DNA of 64,000 nucleotides from positions 1 to 64,000 of the forward strand of contig CAZYDG010000032.1 in assembly GCA_964645835.1 (NCBI GenBank). Reading direction: 5' to 3'. The notes below the pieces were generated by a model, which searched no databases, had not been told where the DNA came from, and was given only the letters and a program-made list of their open reading frames with translations. A program made the position numbers and the translations under genes. Positions 43,219 to 50,545 of the stretch are shown here, piece by piece. This DNA comes from CAZBME01 sp964645835. Its GTDB lineage: Bacteria; Desulfobacterota; Syntrophia; Syntrophales; UBA8958. Positions within the stretch are counted from its first letter, which is position 1, and each line of letters starts with the position of its first letter.

Positions 43219-43767
43219 ATGAACGTATTTGTCCCCAGAAAAATATTTTTTACGAAAGGTGTGGGAACCCATAAAGAGGAACTCCATTCTTTCGAATTGG
43301 CTCTGCGGGACGCCGGCATAGAAAAGTGTAACCTAGTTCAGGTTTCCAGTATTTTCCCCCCAGGTTGCAAAGTCATATCCAAGGCCAAAGGGTTGGAGGA
43401 ACTCCGTCCCGGCGCCATCACGTATTGCGTGTTAAGTCGTTGTTGCAGTAACGAACTCCGGCGTCTCCTAGCGGCATCCGTGGGTTGTGCGATTCCAGCC
43501 GACAAGAGGACCTATGGGTATATCAGCGAGCATCATTCGTACGGTCAGACGGAAAAGCAGGCCGGTGAGTATGCGGAAGATCTCGCCGCCGCCATGCTGG
43601 CCTCCACCCTTGGCATCGACTTCAACATCGATGAAAGTTGGGACGAAAAGAAAGAAATTTTCAAGATCAGCGGTAAAATCGTCAGTACACGGAATATTAC
43701 GCAGTCAAGCATCGTTAAGAATGTAGGTTTTACAACGGTTATTGCCGTCGCCGTTTTTGTTTTTTAG
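43219..43767 (+). CDS. pdaD: Pyruvoyl-dependent arginine decarboxylase
   Basis: Decarboxylates arginine to agmatine with an enzyme-bound pyruvoyl group made by self-cleavage. The 182-residue proenzyme shows GVGTHKEELHSFELALRDAGI and the cleavage region NLVQVSSIFPPGCKVI, where the second Ser of VSS becomes the pyruvoyl residue, followed by GYISEHHSYGQTEKQAGEYAEDLAAAML. The start chosen is ATG 43219 behind GGAAGGAG; the upstream ATG at 43183 has no RBS. With speB (39 bp upstream) it forms an arginine-to-putrescine pathway using the archaeal or chlamydial type of decarboxylase instead of PLP-dependent SpeA. Confidence 0.92.
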   Translation: MNVFVPRKIFFTKGVGTHKEELHSFELALRDAGIEKCNLVQVSSIFPPGCKVISKAKGLEELRPGAITYCVLSRCCSNELRRLLAASVGCAIPADKRTYGYISEHHSYGQTEKQAGEYAEDLAAAMLASTLGIDFNIDESWDEKKEIFKISGKIVSTRNITQSSIVKNVGFTTVIAVAVFVF

Positions 43768-43768
43768 T

Positions 43769-43850
43769 CAGGCTGTTGATGAAACGTCCATCCCGCGCTT
43801 TCGCATGGACGGCTTCTACTGCGGTGCGCTACGATGGGTAGAAGAAATTC
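43769..43850. repeat. Repeat family A, fragment
   Basis: CAGGCTGTTGATGAAACGTCC opens like family A but decays after the CGCTTTCGCATGGACGGC segment. It begins one base after the pdaD stop, so it is another case of the family placed directly at a gene end. Confidence 0.5.
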
Positions 43851-43906
43851 TCCTTGACATTTTTCGCTCTCCGGTTTAATAACTTCAATTCTTCAAACGG
43901 AACTGA

Positions 43907-43983
<77 letters not shown>

Positions 43984-43994
43984 AAATGAAATTA

Positions 43995-44027
43995 AGGGGT
44001 TAGCCCAGTTGGCTAGCCCTTTTTTCT
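43995..44027 (+). terminator. Terminator after tRNA-fMet
   Basis: GGGGTTAGCC and GGCTAGCCC (with one G-T pair) form a stem around CAGTT, and TTTTTTCTTT follows. Confidence 0.8.
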
Positions 44028-44109
44028 TTGTCCCCAGTACAATCCCCAGCAGGTGAATTAAAAAATCCCAAAAACCGCTCCCAATCATGTTTTTTCAGAA
44101 TCCTCCACA

Positions 44110-44240
44110 TGACGCACCATTTTGAATCCCCTGATCGATTCTTGGACTTTATAGATACCGTTACCGGCCTCTTCGGAAGAGAAAAGGACGAGAGCCTGAG
44201 CGGCGCCCTCGGAGCGGTGATGCAGACTTTTTATCGAATT
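44110..44240 (+). pseudogene. Possible remnant of a RhuM/Fic-type protein
   Basis: The frame reads RFLDFIDTVTGLFGREKD then ESLSGALGAVMQTF, which resembles the segment just before the Fic domain in RhuM/Fic toxin-like proteins, where QTFGGxDLYP normally follows. The similarity then stops (YRIADKCFS) and the frame soon closes. It lies directly downstream of a tRNA gene, a usual insertion site. Recognised from memory of the family only. Confidence 0.3.
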
Positions 44241-44255
44241 GCTGATAAGTGCTTC

Positions 44256-44373
44256 AGTGTTGCATTACTTTGGAACACTTGTGTTGCCGAAGCAGCTAGT
44301 CAATGCAGGTCATTTTTCACATTAATTAAGTAATGGCAGGGCCCCAAATTATATGTGTTGTTATTTGCAACAC
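44256..44373 (+). promoter_or_regulatory. AGTGTT/AACACT sites upstream of the sigma-54 activator gene
   Basis: Two inverted-repeat sites: AGTGTT-N12-AACACT (44256-44279), with another GTGTTG at 44281, and GTGTTG-N7-CAACAC (44355-44373). The same half-site is in the perfect palindrome at 45876, in front of the operon the activator probably controls. They are likely activator-binding sites, here perhaps for autoregulation. Confidence 0.5.
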
Positions 44374-44462
44374 TTTTTGATATTGGACTTAGAATAATTA
44401 AAGTATCTTGAAGATAAGATATAAGTGCTTTTGAACGTTGCGCCCATCGAGGAAGGAACGCC

Positions 44463-45875
44463 ATGCACGATCCCTTCAAGAGTTTTGAAATCACCCGGTT
44501 GATTTTTGACAGTCTTTCAAGAATGGCCGTTACGGTGATCACGGATGCGGATGATCGAATTGTTGCGATTAGCGATCATTACGTCAAGATATTGAAAAGC
44601 AATAGAGAAGGCATCATCGGCCAGCCTGTTTCCAAAATAATCCCCAATACGAACATGCCTACGATCAGAAAAACGGGACAGCCGGATTGCAAGTTATTTA
44701 CCCTTGCCAACGGCGAAACCGTGATCGCCCACTATGTTCCACTCATCAAAGATAAAAAAACACTTGGGGTCTTTGCCTATACGTCCATGAATACGATTGA
44801 ATATATGAGTACGCTCTCAACAATGGACATTGTTTATCGTTTGAACAATGAGCTAAATCAGTTTAAAAATGAATTGCAGAAGTTGAGGGGCGCAAAATAC
44901 TCCCTGAACAATATCATAGGATCGTCAGCCGAAATGGTGGAGACGAAAGAACTGGCCAAGAAAGTGGCGCAAACGAAATCGACCGTGCTGATTACCGGGG
45001 AGACGGGAACGGGCAAAGAACTGTTTGCACATGCTATCCATCAGGCAAGCACCCGTAGACACCAATCCTTTATTGCCTTGAACTGTGCAGCAATTCCAAA
45101 GGACCTGATCGAATCGGAGTTGTTCGGCTATGAGGAAGGGGCGTTCAGTGGCGCCCGAAAGGGCGGTAAACCCGGAAAATTTGAACTGGCGCACCGAGGT
45201 TCCTTGTATCTAGACGAGATAGATCAACTTCCCCTACTGCTGCAATCCAAGATTTTAAGGGCCATTCAGGAAAAAGAAGTGGAACGAATCGGCGGGACAA
45301 GAACCACCGACACCGATATCCGTTTGATCTGCACTTCGAACAGAAACATCAGAGAGCTCGTCGAACAGGGTGAATTTCGCGAGGATTTGTATTATCGCAT
45401 CCACGTGATAACGTTGCATGTACCCCCTCTCCGGGAGCGTCTCGATGACATTCCCGATCTGGTTGATCATTTCATTGCAAAAATTAACAAGGGACTAGGG
45501 CTCAATATACAAGGTGTCCATAAGGATGTCTTAAAGTTATTCAAGCGTTACTATTGGCCCGGGAACGTTCGGGAATTGGAACATCTGCTGGAAAGGGCGG
45601 CGAATATTGCTCTTTCAGGGTATCTGAATGTCTACCACTTCGATAAATTCGTGCCGAGATTTCTTGAAGGAACCCCAAAAAAAGTTTTTGAGAAATCCAT
45701 TAATTTAAATGACTTGAAATTCAAGATTGAGCGCGACGCGATCATCAACGTTTTACAGATGACAAAGGGAAATAAAAAAAGGACCGCCGAAATATTGCAA
45801 CTCGACAGAAGCGTCCTCTATAAGAAGATGAGCAAGTATAACATCGATATAAAAGGAAAAAGCAGAACCGCATAA
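44463..45875 (+). CDS. Sigma-54-dependent transcriptional activator (PAS-AAA+-Fis)
   Basis: A 470-residue enhancer-binding protein. The N-terminal part is a PAS-like sensor of the kind found in Fis-family activators (VTVITDADDRIVAISDHYVKIL). The AAA+ domain has Walker A GETGTGKELFAHA, the sigma-54-contact loop as GAFSGA instead of the usual GAFTGA, Walker B GSLYLDEIDQLPL and the R-finger region FREDLYYRIHVI. The C-terminal Fis-type helix-turn-helix is NKKRTAEILQLDRSVLYKKM. It sits immediately upstream of a -24/-12 promoter that serves the catabolic operon, which is its likely target, and a terminator separates the two genes. The sensed ligand is probably the operon's substrate. Confidence 0.92.
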   Translation: MHDPFKSFEITRLIFDSLSRMAVTVITDADDRIVAISDHYVKILKSNREGIIGQPVSKIIPNTNMPTIRKTGQPDCKLFTLANGETVIAHYVPLIKDKKTLGVFAYTSMNTIEYMSTLSTMDIVYRLNNELNQFKNELQKLRGAKYSLNNIIGSSAEMVETKELAKKVAQTKSTVLITGETGTGKELFAHAIHQASTRRHQSFIALNCAAIPKDLIESELFGYEEGAFSGARKGGKPGKFELAHRGSLYLDEIDQLPLLLQSKILRAIQEKEVERIGGTRTTDTDIRLICTSNRNIRELVEQGEFREDLYYRIHVITLHVPPLRERLDDIPDLVDHFIAKINKGLGLNIQGVHKDVLKLFKRYYWPGNVRELEHLLERAANIALSGYLNVYHFDKFVPRFLEGTPKKVFEKSINLNDLKFKIERDAIINVLQMTKGNKKRTAEILQLDRSVLYKKMSKYNIDIKGKSRTA

Positions 45876-45891
45876 AGTGTTGTTAAACACT
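45876..45891 (+). promoter_or_regulatory. Upstream activator site candidate for the GntP/BKACE operon
   Basis: AGTGTTGTTAAACACT is a 6-4-6 perfect palindrome starting right after the activator's stop codon and about 80 bp before the -24 element, a normal position for a sigma-54 enhancer site. Half-sites match those upstream of the activator gene. Confidence 0.6.
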
Positions 45892-45923
45892 ACATAATTA
45901 TTGTAGCTATCTACTACACTAGC

Positions 45924-45965
45924 AAAGGCTCAATGTTTCATCTTGCGATAAACATTGAGCCTTTT
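45924..45965 (+). terminator. Terminator between activator and operon
   Basis: AAAGGCTCAATGTTT and AAACATTGAGCCTTT form a perfect 15-bp stem with an 11-base loop, followed by TTTTATT. Confidence 0.9.
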
Positions 45966-45969
45966 TTAT

Positions 45970-45985
45970 TGGCACAATAGCTGCA
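45970..45985 (+). promoter_or_regulatory. Sigma-54 (-24/-12) promoter of the GntP/BKACE operon
   Basis: TGGCACAATAGCTGCA matches the consensus TGGCAC-N5-TTGCA with one change, and GG to GC spacing is correct. It lies directly after the terminator and 75 bp before the GntP start, so transcription of the operon should depend on the adjacent activator. Confidence 0.85.
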
Positions 45986-46059
45986 CTAACTAAAAGGGGG
46001 GTTTTCATGGCAGGATCTTATACTTTCACCATTATCATTAAATAAAAGGAGGAATTTAA

Positions 46060-47373
46060 ATGGACTGGAGTGTTCTCGGAATTATTATTTCACTGGCGTT
46101 CATCGTTATCCTGGCCCTCAGGGGCTGGCACATCATCATCATCGCACCTCTAGCTGTCGTTATCGTATGTACGTTCTCTGATATGAATGTCATGGAGACC
46201 ATGTACGGACCTTACATGAAAGGGTTCGTCAATTATGCAGGGAGATTTTATCTGATCTTTCTGGCAGGTTCCGTATTCGGTAAATTCATGGAAGACAGTC
46301 AAGCGGCACGCTCCATTGCCAGCGGAATCCTGAAACTCATCGGGAAAGATGAGCCCATCCGGATGCTTCTGTCCGTGGCGATTATTTCCATGTGTCTTAC
46401 CTATGGCGGTGTGAGCCTGTTCGTTGTCGTTTTCGCAGTGATCCCGATTGCCCGGCCTCTTTTCAAGGAGTTAAACCTGCCCTGGCATATCTTCATGGCG
46501 CCATTCATTTGGGGGGCGGCCTCGCTTACGATGACCATGCTCCCGGGGACTCCTCAGATACAGAACATCATGCCCACAAAGTATTTGGGCACGACGGCTG
46601 CCGCTGCGCCAATCCTCGGCCTGACGGGGGCAGCTATTATCTGCATCCTGAACGTCTTATATTGTCGCTATATCTTAAAAAAGGCCAAGGAAAAAGGCGA
46701 AGTCTATGAAGACCCCGCACCCGGCGTCCTCGGAGCTGGTGTCGCAGCATCAGGACCGATGCCGAACGTCTGGTTAAGCCTGATTCCTCCGGTTGTCGTT
46801 CTCGTGCTGTTGAATTCGCCTCTTCCTTATATCAAGAAGGATGTCGTTCTCGCTTTGACCGGGGGCGTTTTGGCCAGTATCGTACTCTTCTGGAAATACT
46901 ATGCCAATATTATTGATACTCTAACCAAAGGCGCCATAAATACGGTTATACCGATTGTCAATACATGCGCTGATGTCGGTTATGGCATGGCTGTCTCCGC
47001 TACGGCAGGATTCAAAGTGGTTTCCGCGTGGCTCCTGACTCTCCCCATGCACCCCATCATCTCTCTTGCTGCCGCTACAGCAACCATGGCGGCTATCACT
47101 GGATCCGCATCCGGAGGTCTCGGCATCATCCTTGAAACCATGGTTCCCAAATATGTCGCCCTCGGGCTGAACCCGGAGATGATTCACAGAGTCGTCTCCA
47201 TGTCATCCGGCTCTTTTGATGCGATGCCCCATAACGGCGCCGTCATTACCTTTCTCGCTATCTCCGGTCTTTTTCATTACAACGCTTACAAACATATTTT
47301 CTGGTGTCATGTCATGGCAACACTATTATCCCTTCTTGTCACAATACCGCTGGGCATCATGATTTACGGTTAA
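46060..47373 (+). CDS. GntP-family permease
   Basis: A 437-residue integral membrane symporter of the gluconate/beta-hydroxybutyrate permease family, with about 12 hydrophobic helices. Recognisable are WHIIIIAPLAVVIVCTFSDM, SMCLTYGGVSLFVVVFAVIP, FIWGAASLTMTMLPGTPQIQN (the conserved TMLPGTP segment), and ITGSASGGLGIILE near the end. In catabolic operons such permeases import hydroxy- or sugar acids, which fits the dehydrogenase/cleavage enzymes that follow. Strong RBS AAAGGAGGAA. Confidence 0.88.
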   Translation: MDWSVLGIIISLAFIVILALRGWHIIIIAPLAVVIVCTFSDMNVMETMYGPYMKGFVNYAGRFYLIFLAGSVFGKFMEDSQAARSIASGILKLIGKDEPIRMLLSVAIISMCLTYGGVSLFVVVFAVIPIARPLFKELNLPWHIFMAPFIWGAASLTMTMLPGTPQIQNIMPTKYLGTTAAAAPILGLTGAAIICILNVLYCRYILKKAKEKGEVYEDPAPGVLGAGVAASGPMPNVWLSLIPPVVVLVLLNSPLPYIKKDVVLALTGGVLASIVLFWKYYANIIDTLTKGAINTVIPIVNTCADVGYGMAVSATAGFKVVSAWLLTLPMHPIISLAAATATMAAITGSASGGLGIILETMVPKYVALGLNPEMIHRVVSMSSGSFDAMPHNGAVITFLAISGLFHYNAYKHIFWCHVMATLLSLLVTIPLGIMIYG

Positions 47374-47479
47374 TTGAATAGGTCTTGTTGGCCGGGGAGA
47401 GGACATCTCCCTGGCTGCTCGAAAACAGAATTACAAATAGCAGGAGATATTTCTGCAGTTTAAACAGGAGGTGGGTAAA

Positions 47480-48388
47480 ATGGCAGGCAGACCATTTGAA
47501 CATGTAGCAGTTGTCGGAACAGGCTTCCTGGGCACACAGATTGCGATGCTGTCAGCAAATGCCGGGTACAAGGTCAGCGTCTACGATACGAAAGAAGGTG
47601 CCTTTGATGAAACCTATGCCAAACTCATTGCGGATCTTAAGGGTAAGGGCATCAACCCATTCATTCCTTGGGACAAATGGCAAAAATGCAAAGATATTAT
47701 TCAGTTTACGACAAATGTCAGGGACGCCCTCAAAGATGCTGATCTGGTCGTGGAAGCGATAACGGAAGATGTGGAAATAAAGCGCAGGGTCTTCAAACTG
47801 ATGGGAGAAAATGCACCCGCCAAGGCCATCTTTTCGACAAACAGTTCTTCTCTGCCCGTATCAAGGATGGAGGACAGCAGCGGGCGGCCGAAGCGCTGTA
47901 TCAATACCCACTTTTATCTTCCATTCCAGGGAATGAACATGACCGATCTCATGGGAGGAACAAAGACCCTTCCCGAGGTCATGCAGCAAGGCGAAGATTG
48001 GATCCGTTCAGTCGGTTGCATTCCACTGAGGGTAAAAAAGGAGATGCTCGGCTTCTGCTTTAATAGTGTCTGGCGAGCGGTCAAAAGACAGGTCCTCTAC
48101 ATGTGGGGAAATGATTTCGTTGATTTTCGGGATGTCGACCGTGGATGGTGCGTCTTCACAGGGATGAAAGTCGGGCCCTTTGCTCTGATGGATACGGTGG
48201 GTCTTGATACGGTCTACAATATCGAGATGGTCTACTATGGCGACTCGAAAGATCCAAAGGACAAGCCTCCGGACGCCCTTCTTGAAAAGATCACAAAAGG
48301 TGAGCTGGGCGTGAAGGCAGGGAAGGGATTCTATACCTACCCCAATCCCGAGTTTCTCCAGCCGGAGTTTTTAAACCCAAGGAAATAG
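47480..48388 (+). CDS. 3-hydroxyacyl-CoA dehydrogenase-family protein
   Basis: A 302-residue NAD-dependent dehydrogenase: HVAVVGTGFLGTQIAMLSANAGY is the Rossmann nucleotide site, DADLVVEAITEDVEIKR the acidic contact, and INTHFYLPFQGMNMTDLMGG replaces the classical HFFNPxxxMxLVE, so the active-site His is kept. The C-terminal domain ends GELGVKAGKGFYTYP. Single-domain short members act on hydroxy acids without CoA as well as on CoA esters. It lies with the BKACE gene, supporting oxidation of a beta-hydroxy group to the beta-keto group that BKACE needs. ATG 47480 with AGGAGG is preferred to GTG 47471. Confidence 0.85.
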   Translation: MAGRPFEHVAVVGTGFLGTQIAMLSANAGYKVSVYDTKEGAFDETYAKLIADLKGKGINPFIPWDKWQKCKDIIQFTTNVRDALKDADLVVEAITEDVEIKRRVFKLMGENAPAKAIFSTNSSSLPVSRMEDSSGRPKRCINTHFYLPFQGMNMTDLMGGTKTLPEVMQQGEDWIRSVGCIPLRVKKEMLGFCFNSVWRAVKRQVLYMWGNDFVDFRDVDRGWCVFTGMKVGPFALMDTVGLDTVYNIEMVYYGDSKDPKDKPPDALLEKITKGELGVKAGKGFYTYPNPEFLQPEFLNPRK

Positions 48389-48399
48389 GAGAAAGAAAT

Positions 48400-49323
48400 A
48401 TGAAGGACAAAGCCATTATTTCAGCAGCGATAACAGGCAGCATCCACACGCCTGGAATGTCACCATATCTGCCGATCACCCCTCAGGAGATTGCCGACGA
48501 TGCCGTTCGGGCTTTTGAAGCCGGTGCAGCAGTTTGCCATATCCATGTCCGCAATCCTGAAACCGGTCAGCCGACCCCGGACATCGAGCTGTTCAGGCAA
48601 GCCATTTCGCGGATCAAAAGCAAATGCAACATGGTGGTCTGCATCACGAGCGGCGGTGGGCTCGGAATGACGGCAGAGCAGCGCTTGATCCCGGTGTCCA
48701 CATTCAAGCCGGAGCTGGCCTCATTTAATGCAGGCTCAGTCAACTTCGCCCTCTTCCATGCCCTCGACCGTTACAAAGAACTAAAGTTCGATTGGGAAAG
48801 CAAGTACCTCGCCATGACGGAAGATTTTATCTTTCCGAACACCTTTAAATCTATGAAGGAATTTGCCAGTATATTCGGTGAAAACGATACGAAGCCGGAA
48901 TTTGAGGTCTATGACGCCGGGATGGTTAACAACATCGCTTTCATGATCGATAGGGGCTATGTGAAAAAACCGGTTTACATTCAGTTCGTCATGGGTGTCC
49001 TGGGCGGCATCACCCCAAGTTCAGAGAATCTTCTCTTCCTCGTGGATTATGCGAAAAAGCTTATCGGAGATTTTGAGTTCTCCGTTTGCGTTGCGGGGCG
49101 GGCGCAGTTCTCCATCTGCACGCAGTCCCTCCTTATCGGCGGTAATGTCCGTGTGGGTCTCGAGGACAACCTCTATCTCGACAAAGGTGTGATGGCAAAG
49201 AGCAATGGAGAGCAAGTGGCAAAGATCGCACGGATCGCAAGGGAACTCGGGATTGAACCGGCAACGCCGGATGAGGCGAGAAAAATCCTGGGCCTGAAAG
49301 GTCAGGACAAGGTTCTATTTTAG
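48400..49323 (+). CDS. Beta-keto acid cleavage enzyme (BKACE/DUF849, Kce-like)
   Basis: A 307-residue TIM-barrel enzyme. KAIISAAITGSIHTPGMSPYLPITPQEIADDA and GAAVCHIHVRNPETGQPTPD carry the zinc-binding His pair (HIHxR), FNAGSVNFA and GVLGGITPS are further family motifs, and the C-terminus has VRVGLEDNLY followed by GEQVAKIARIARELGIEPATPDEARKILGL-like ending. BKACEs condense a beta-keto acid with acetyl-CoA and split it into acetoacetate plus a new acyl-CoA (the first known member is 3-keto-5-aminohexanoate cleavage enzyme). The exact beta-keto acid here is unknown; the flanking dehydrogenases are not those of lysine fermentation. Confidence 0.92.
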   Translation: MKDKAIISAAITGSIHTPGMSPYLPITPQEIADDAVRAFEAGAAVCHIHVRNPETGQPTPDIELFRQAISRIKSKCNMVVCITSGGGLGMTAEQRLIPVSTFKPELASFNAGSVNFALFHALDRYKELKFDWESKYLAMTEDFIFPNTFKSMKEFASIFGENDTKPEFEVYDAGMVNNIAFMIDRGYVKKPVYIQFVMGVLGGITPSSENLLFLVDYAKKLIGDFEFSVCVAGRAQFSICTQSLLIGGNVRVGLEDNLYLDKGVMAKSNGEQVAKIARIARELGIEPATPDEARKILGLKGQDKVLF

Positions 49324-49358
49324 GTTTCACGCCTATCAAAGGCGTTCTCCCTTACGCC

Positions 49359-49392
49359 ATCTACAGGGATGGACTTTTCCATCCCTGTAGAT
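49359..49392. other. Perfect 15-bp hairpin within the catabolic operon
   Basis: ATCTACAGGGATGGA and its inverted copy TCCATCCCTGTAGAT are separated by CTTT. No T-run follows. It sits in the 104-bp gap between the BKACE and SDR genes and may stabilise or attenuate the upstream message. Confidence 0.7.
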
Positions 49393-49427
49393 ATTAAACA
49401 CCCTTACCCTCACAAAAGGAGCCGCTC

Positions 49428-50393
49428 ATGAGCACACTCATCACAGGTGGGACTGGCTTTATCGGAGCCCACGTCGCGAGACTGAAACTTAAAGAGGAAG
49501 AAAAGGACGTCACTGTTTTTGATATCAATCCGTCCCTCAAGCTACTGGACGATATCGCTGACAGAGTATCCCTGATTCGGGGTGACCTGGGTAATTTCAG
49601 CCATGTTCTGAATGCCGTGAGCACCTGCAGGCCTAAAACGATTTATCACCTCGGCGGAATGCTCTCCGTCCCTTCAGACGCAGACCCTGCGGCCGCATTC
49701 AGGGCAAACGCCATGGGGACCTATCACATTCTGGAAGCCGCCAGATTATTTGATGTTCAACAAGTCATCTTTTCCAGCACCATAGGGACCTATGGTCTGG
49801 ACCTTGAGGAAGGCATCCCCATAACCGATTATTCATTGCAGCGGCCGCAGTTGTTTTATGGCACGACCAAGGTGTTCTGCGAATTGCTGGGGCAATTTTA
49901 TCGCAGAAAGTATGGCCTCGACTTTCGCGGGGTGCGCTTGCCCTCCATTGTCGGACCTGGCGTCAAGACACCTGGCGTGGTCCAATATACATCCTGGATG
50001 ATTGAGGAAAGCCTGAAAGGAAATCCCTTCACGGTTTGCGTATCTCCCGAGACGCGGACCCCCGTCATGTACTTCAAGGATGCGGCCCTTGCCGTGATCA
50101 AGCTGGCCGCGGCCCCTCGAGAGAACATTAAGATGGCGGTTTACCTAGTAGCCGGTGTGACGCCGATCGCCACGGCTCAGGAACTTGCCGATATCGTCAC
50201 ATCTAAAATTACCGGCGCTAGGATTGATTTCAAACCGAACAGGGCGTTGCAGGAGATCTTAAACAAGCTTCTGCACCCGGTTGACGACAGCTTGGCGCAG
50301 AAGGAATGGGGATGGAAGGCCGAATATGATCAGATAAAGATTGTAGACGACTTTATTATGGAAATGAACAACAACCCTCGGCGATACGCATAA
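49428..50393 (+). CDS. NAD-dependent epimerase/dehydratase, threonine-dehydrogenase-like SDR
   Basis: A 321-residue extended short-chain dehydrogenase. The nucleotide site is LITGGTGFIGAHVARL, the catalytic region is FSSTIGTYG followed by YGTTKVFCELL (Ser/Thr and the YxxxK pair), and the C-terminus PVDDSLAQKEWGWKAEYDQIK resembles the SxDDSxAxxDWGWKPEYDL segment of bacterial L-threonine 3-dehydrogenases of the SDR type. It may therefore oxidise a beta-hydroxy amino acid or a similar hydroxy acid rather than a sugar nucleotide. Good RBS AAAAGGAG. Confidence 0.82.
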   Translation: MSTLITGGTGFIGAHVARLKLKEEEKDVTVFDINPSLKLLDDIADRVSLIRGDLGNFSHVLNAVSTCRPKTIYHLGGMLSVPSDADPAAAFRANAMGTYHILEAARLFDVQQVIFSSTIGTYGLDLEEGIPITDYSLQRPQLFYGTTKVFCELLGQFYRRKYGLDFRGVRLPSIVGPGVKTPGVVQYTSWMIEESLKGNPFTVCVSPETRTPVMYFKDAALAVIKLAAAPRENIKMAVYLVAGVTPIATAQELADIVTSKITGARIDFKPNRALQEILNKLLHPVDDSLAQKEWGWKAEYDQIKIVDDFIMEMNNNPRRYA

Positions 50394-50545
50394 CCCCGAT
50401 GATGCTATCAAGGTGGCAAGAAATAGGCGGCACATGCTTATTTTTCATACTTCGAGGAGTCGATGACAATGTCAACGCAGATAGCGCCCTAATTTAGAAT
50501 TGGTGATACGCCTCTTGAGGTCAGTGTATGGAAAAGGAGGAATCT

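Noticed and set aside
47390..47416. Terminator after the GntP permease
   Set aside because: GCCGGGGAGA/TCTCCCTGGC can pair, but there is no T-tract and the next gene is part of the same operon; left out as a feature.
50400..50450. Second sigma-54 promoter before the last dehydrogenase
   Set aside because: TGGCAAGAAATAGGC and CGGCACATGCT lack the correct GG-to-GC spacing.
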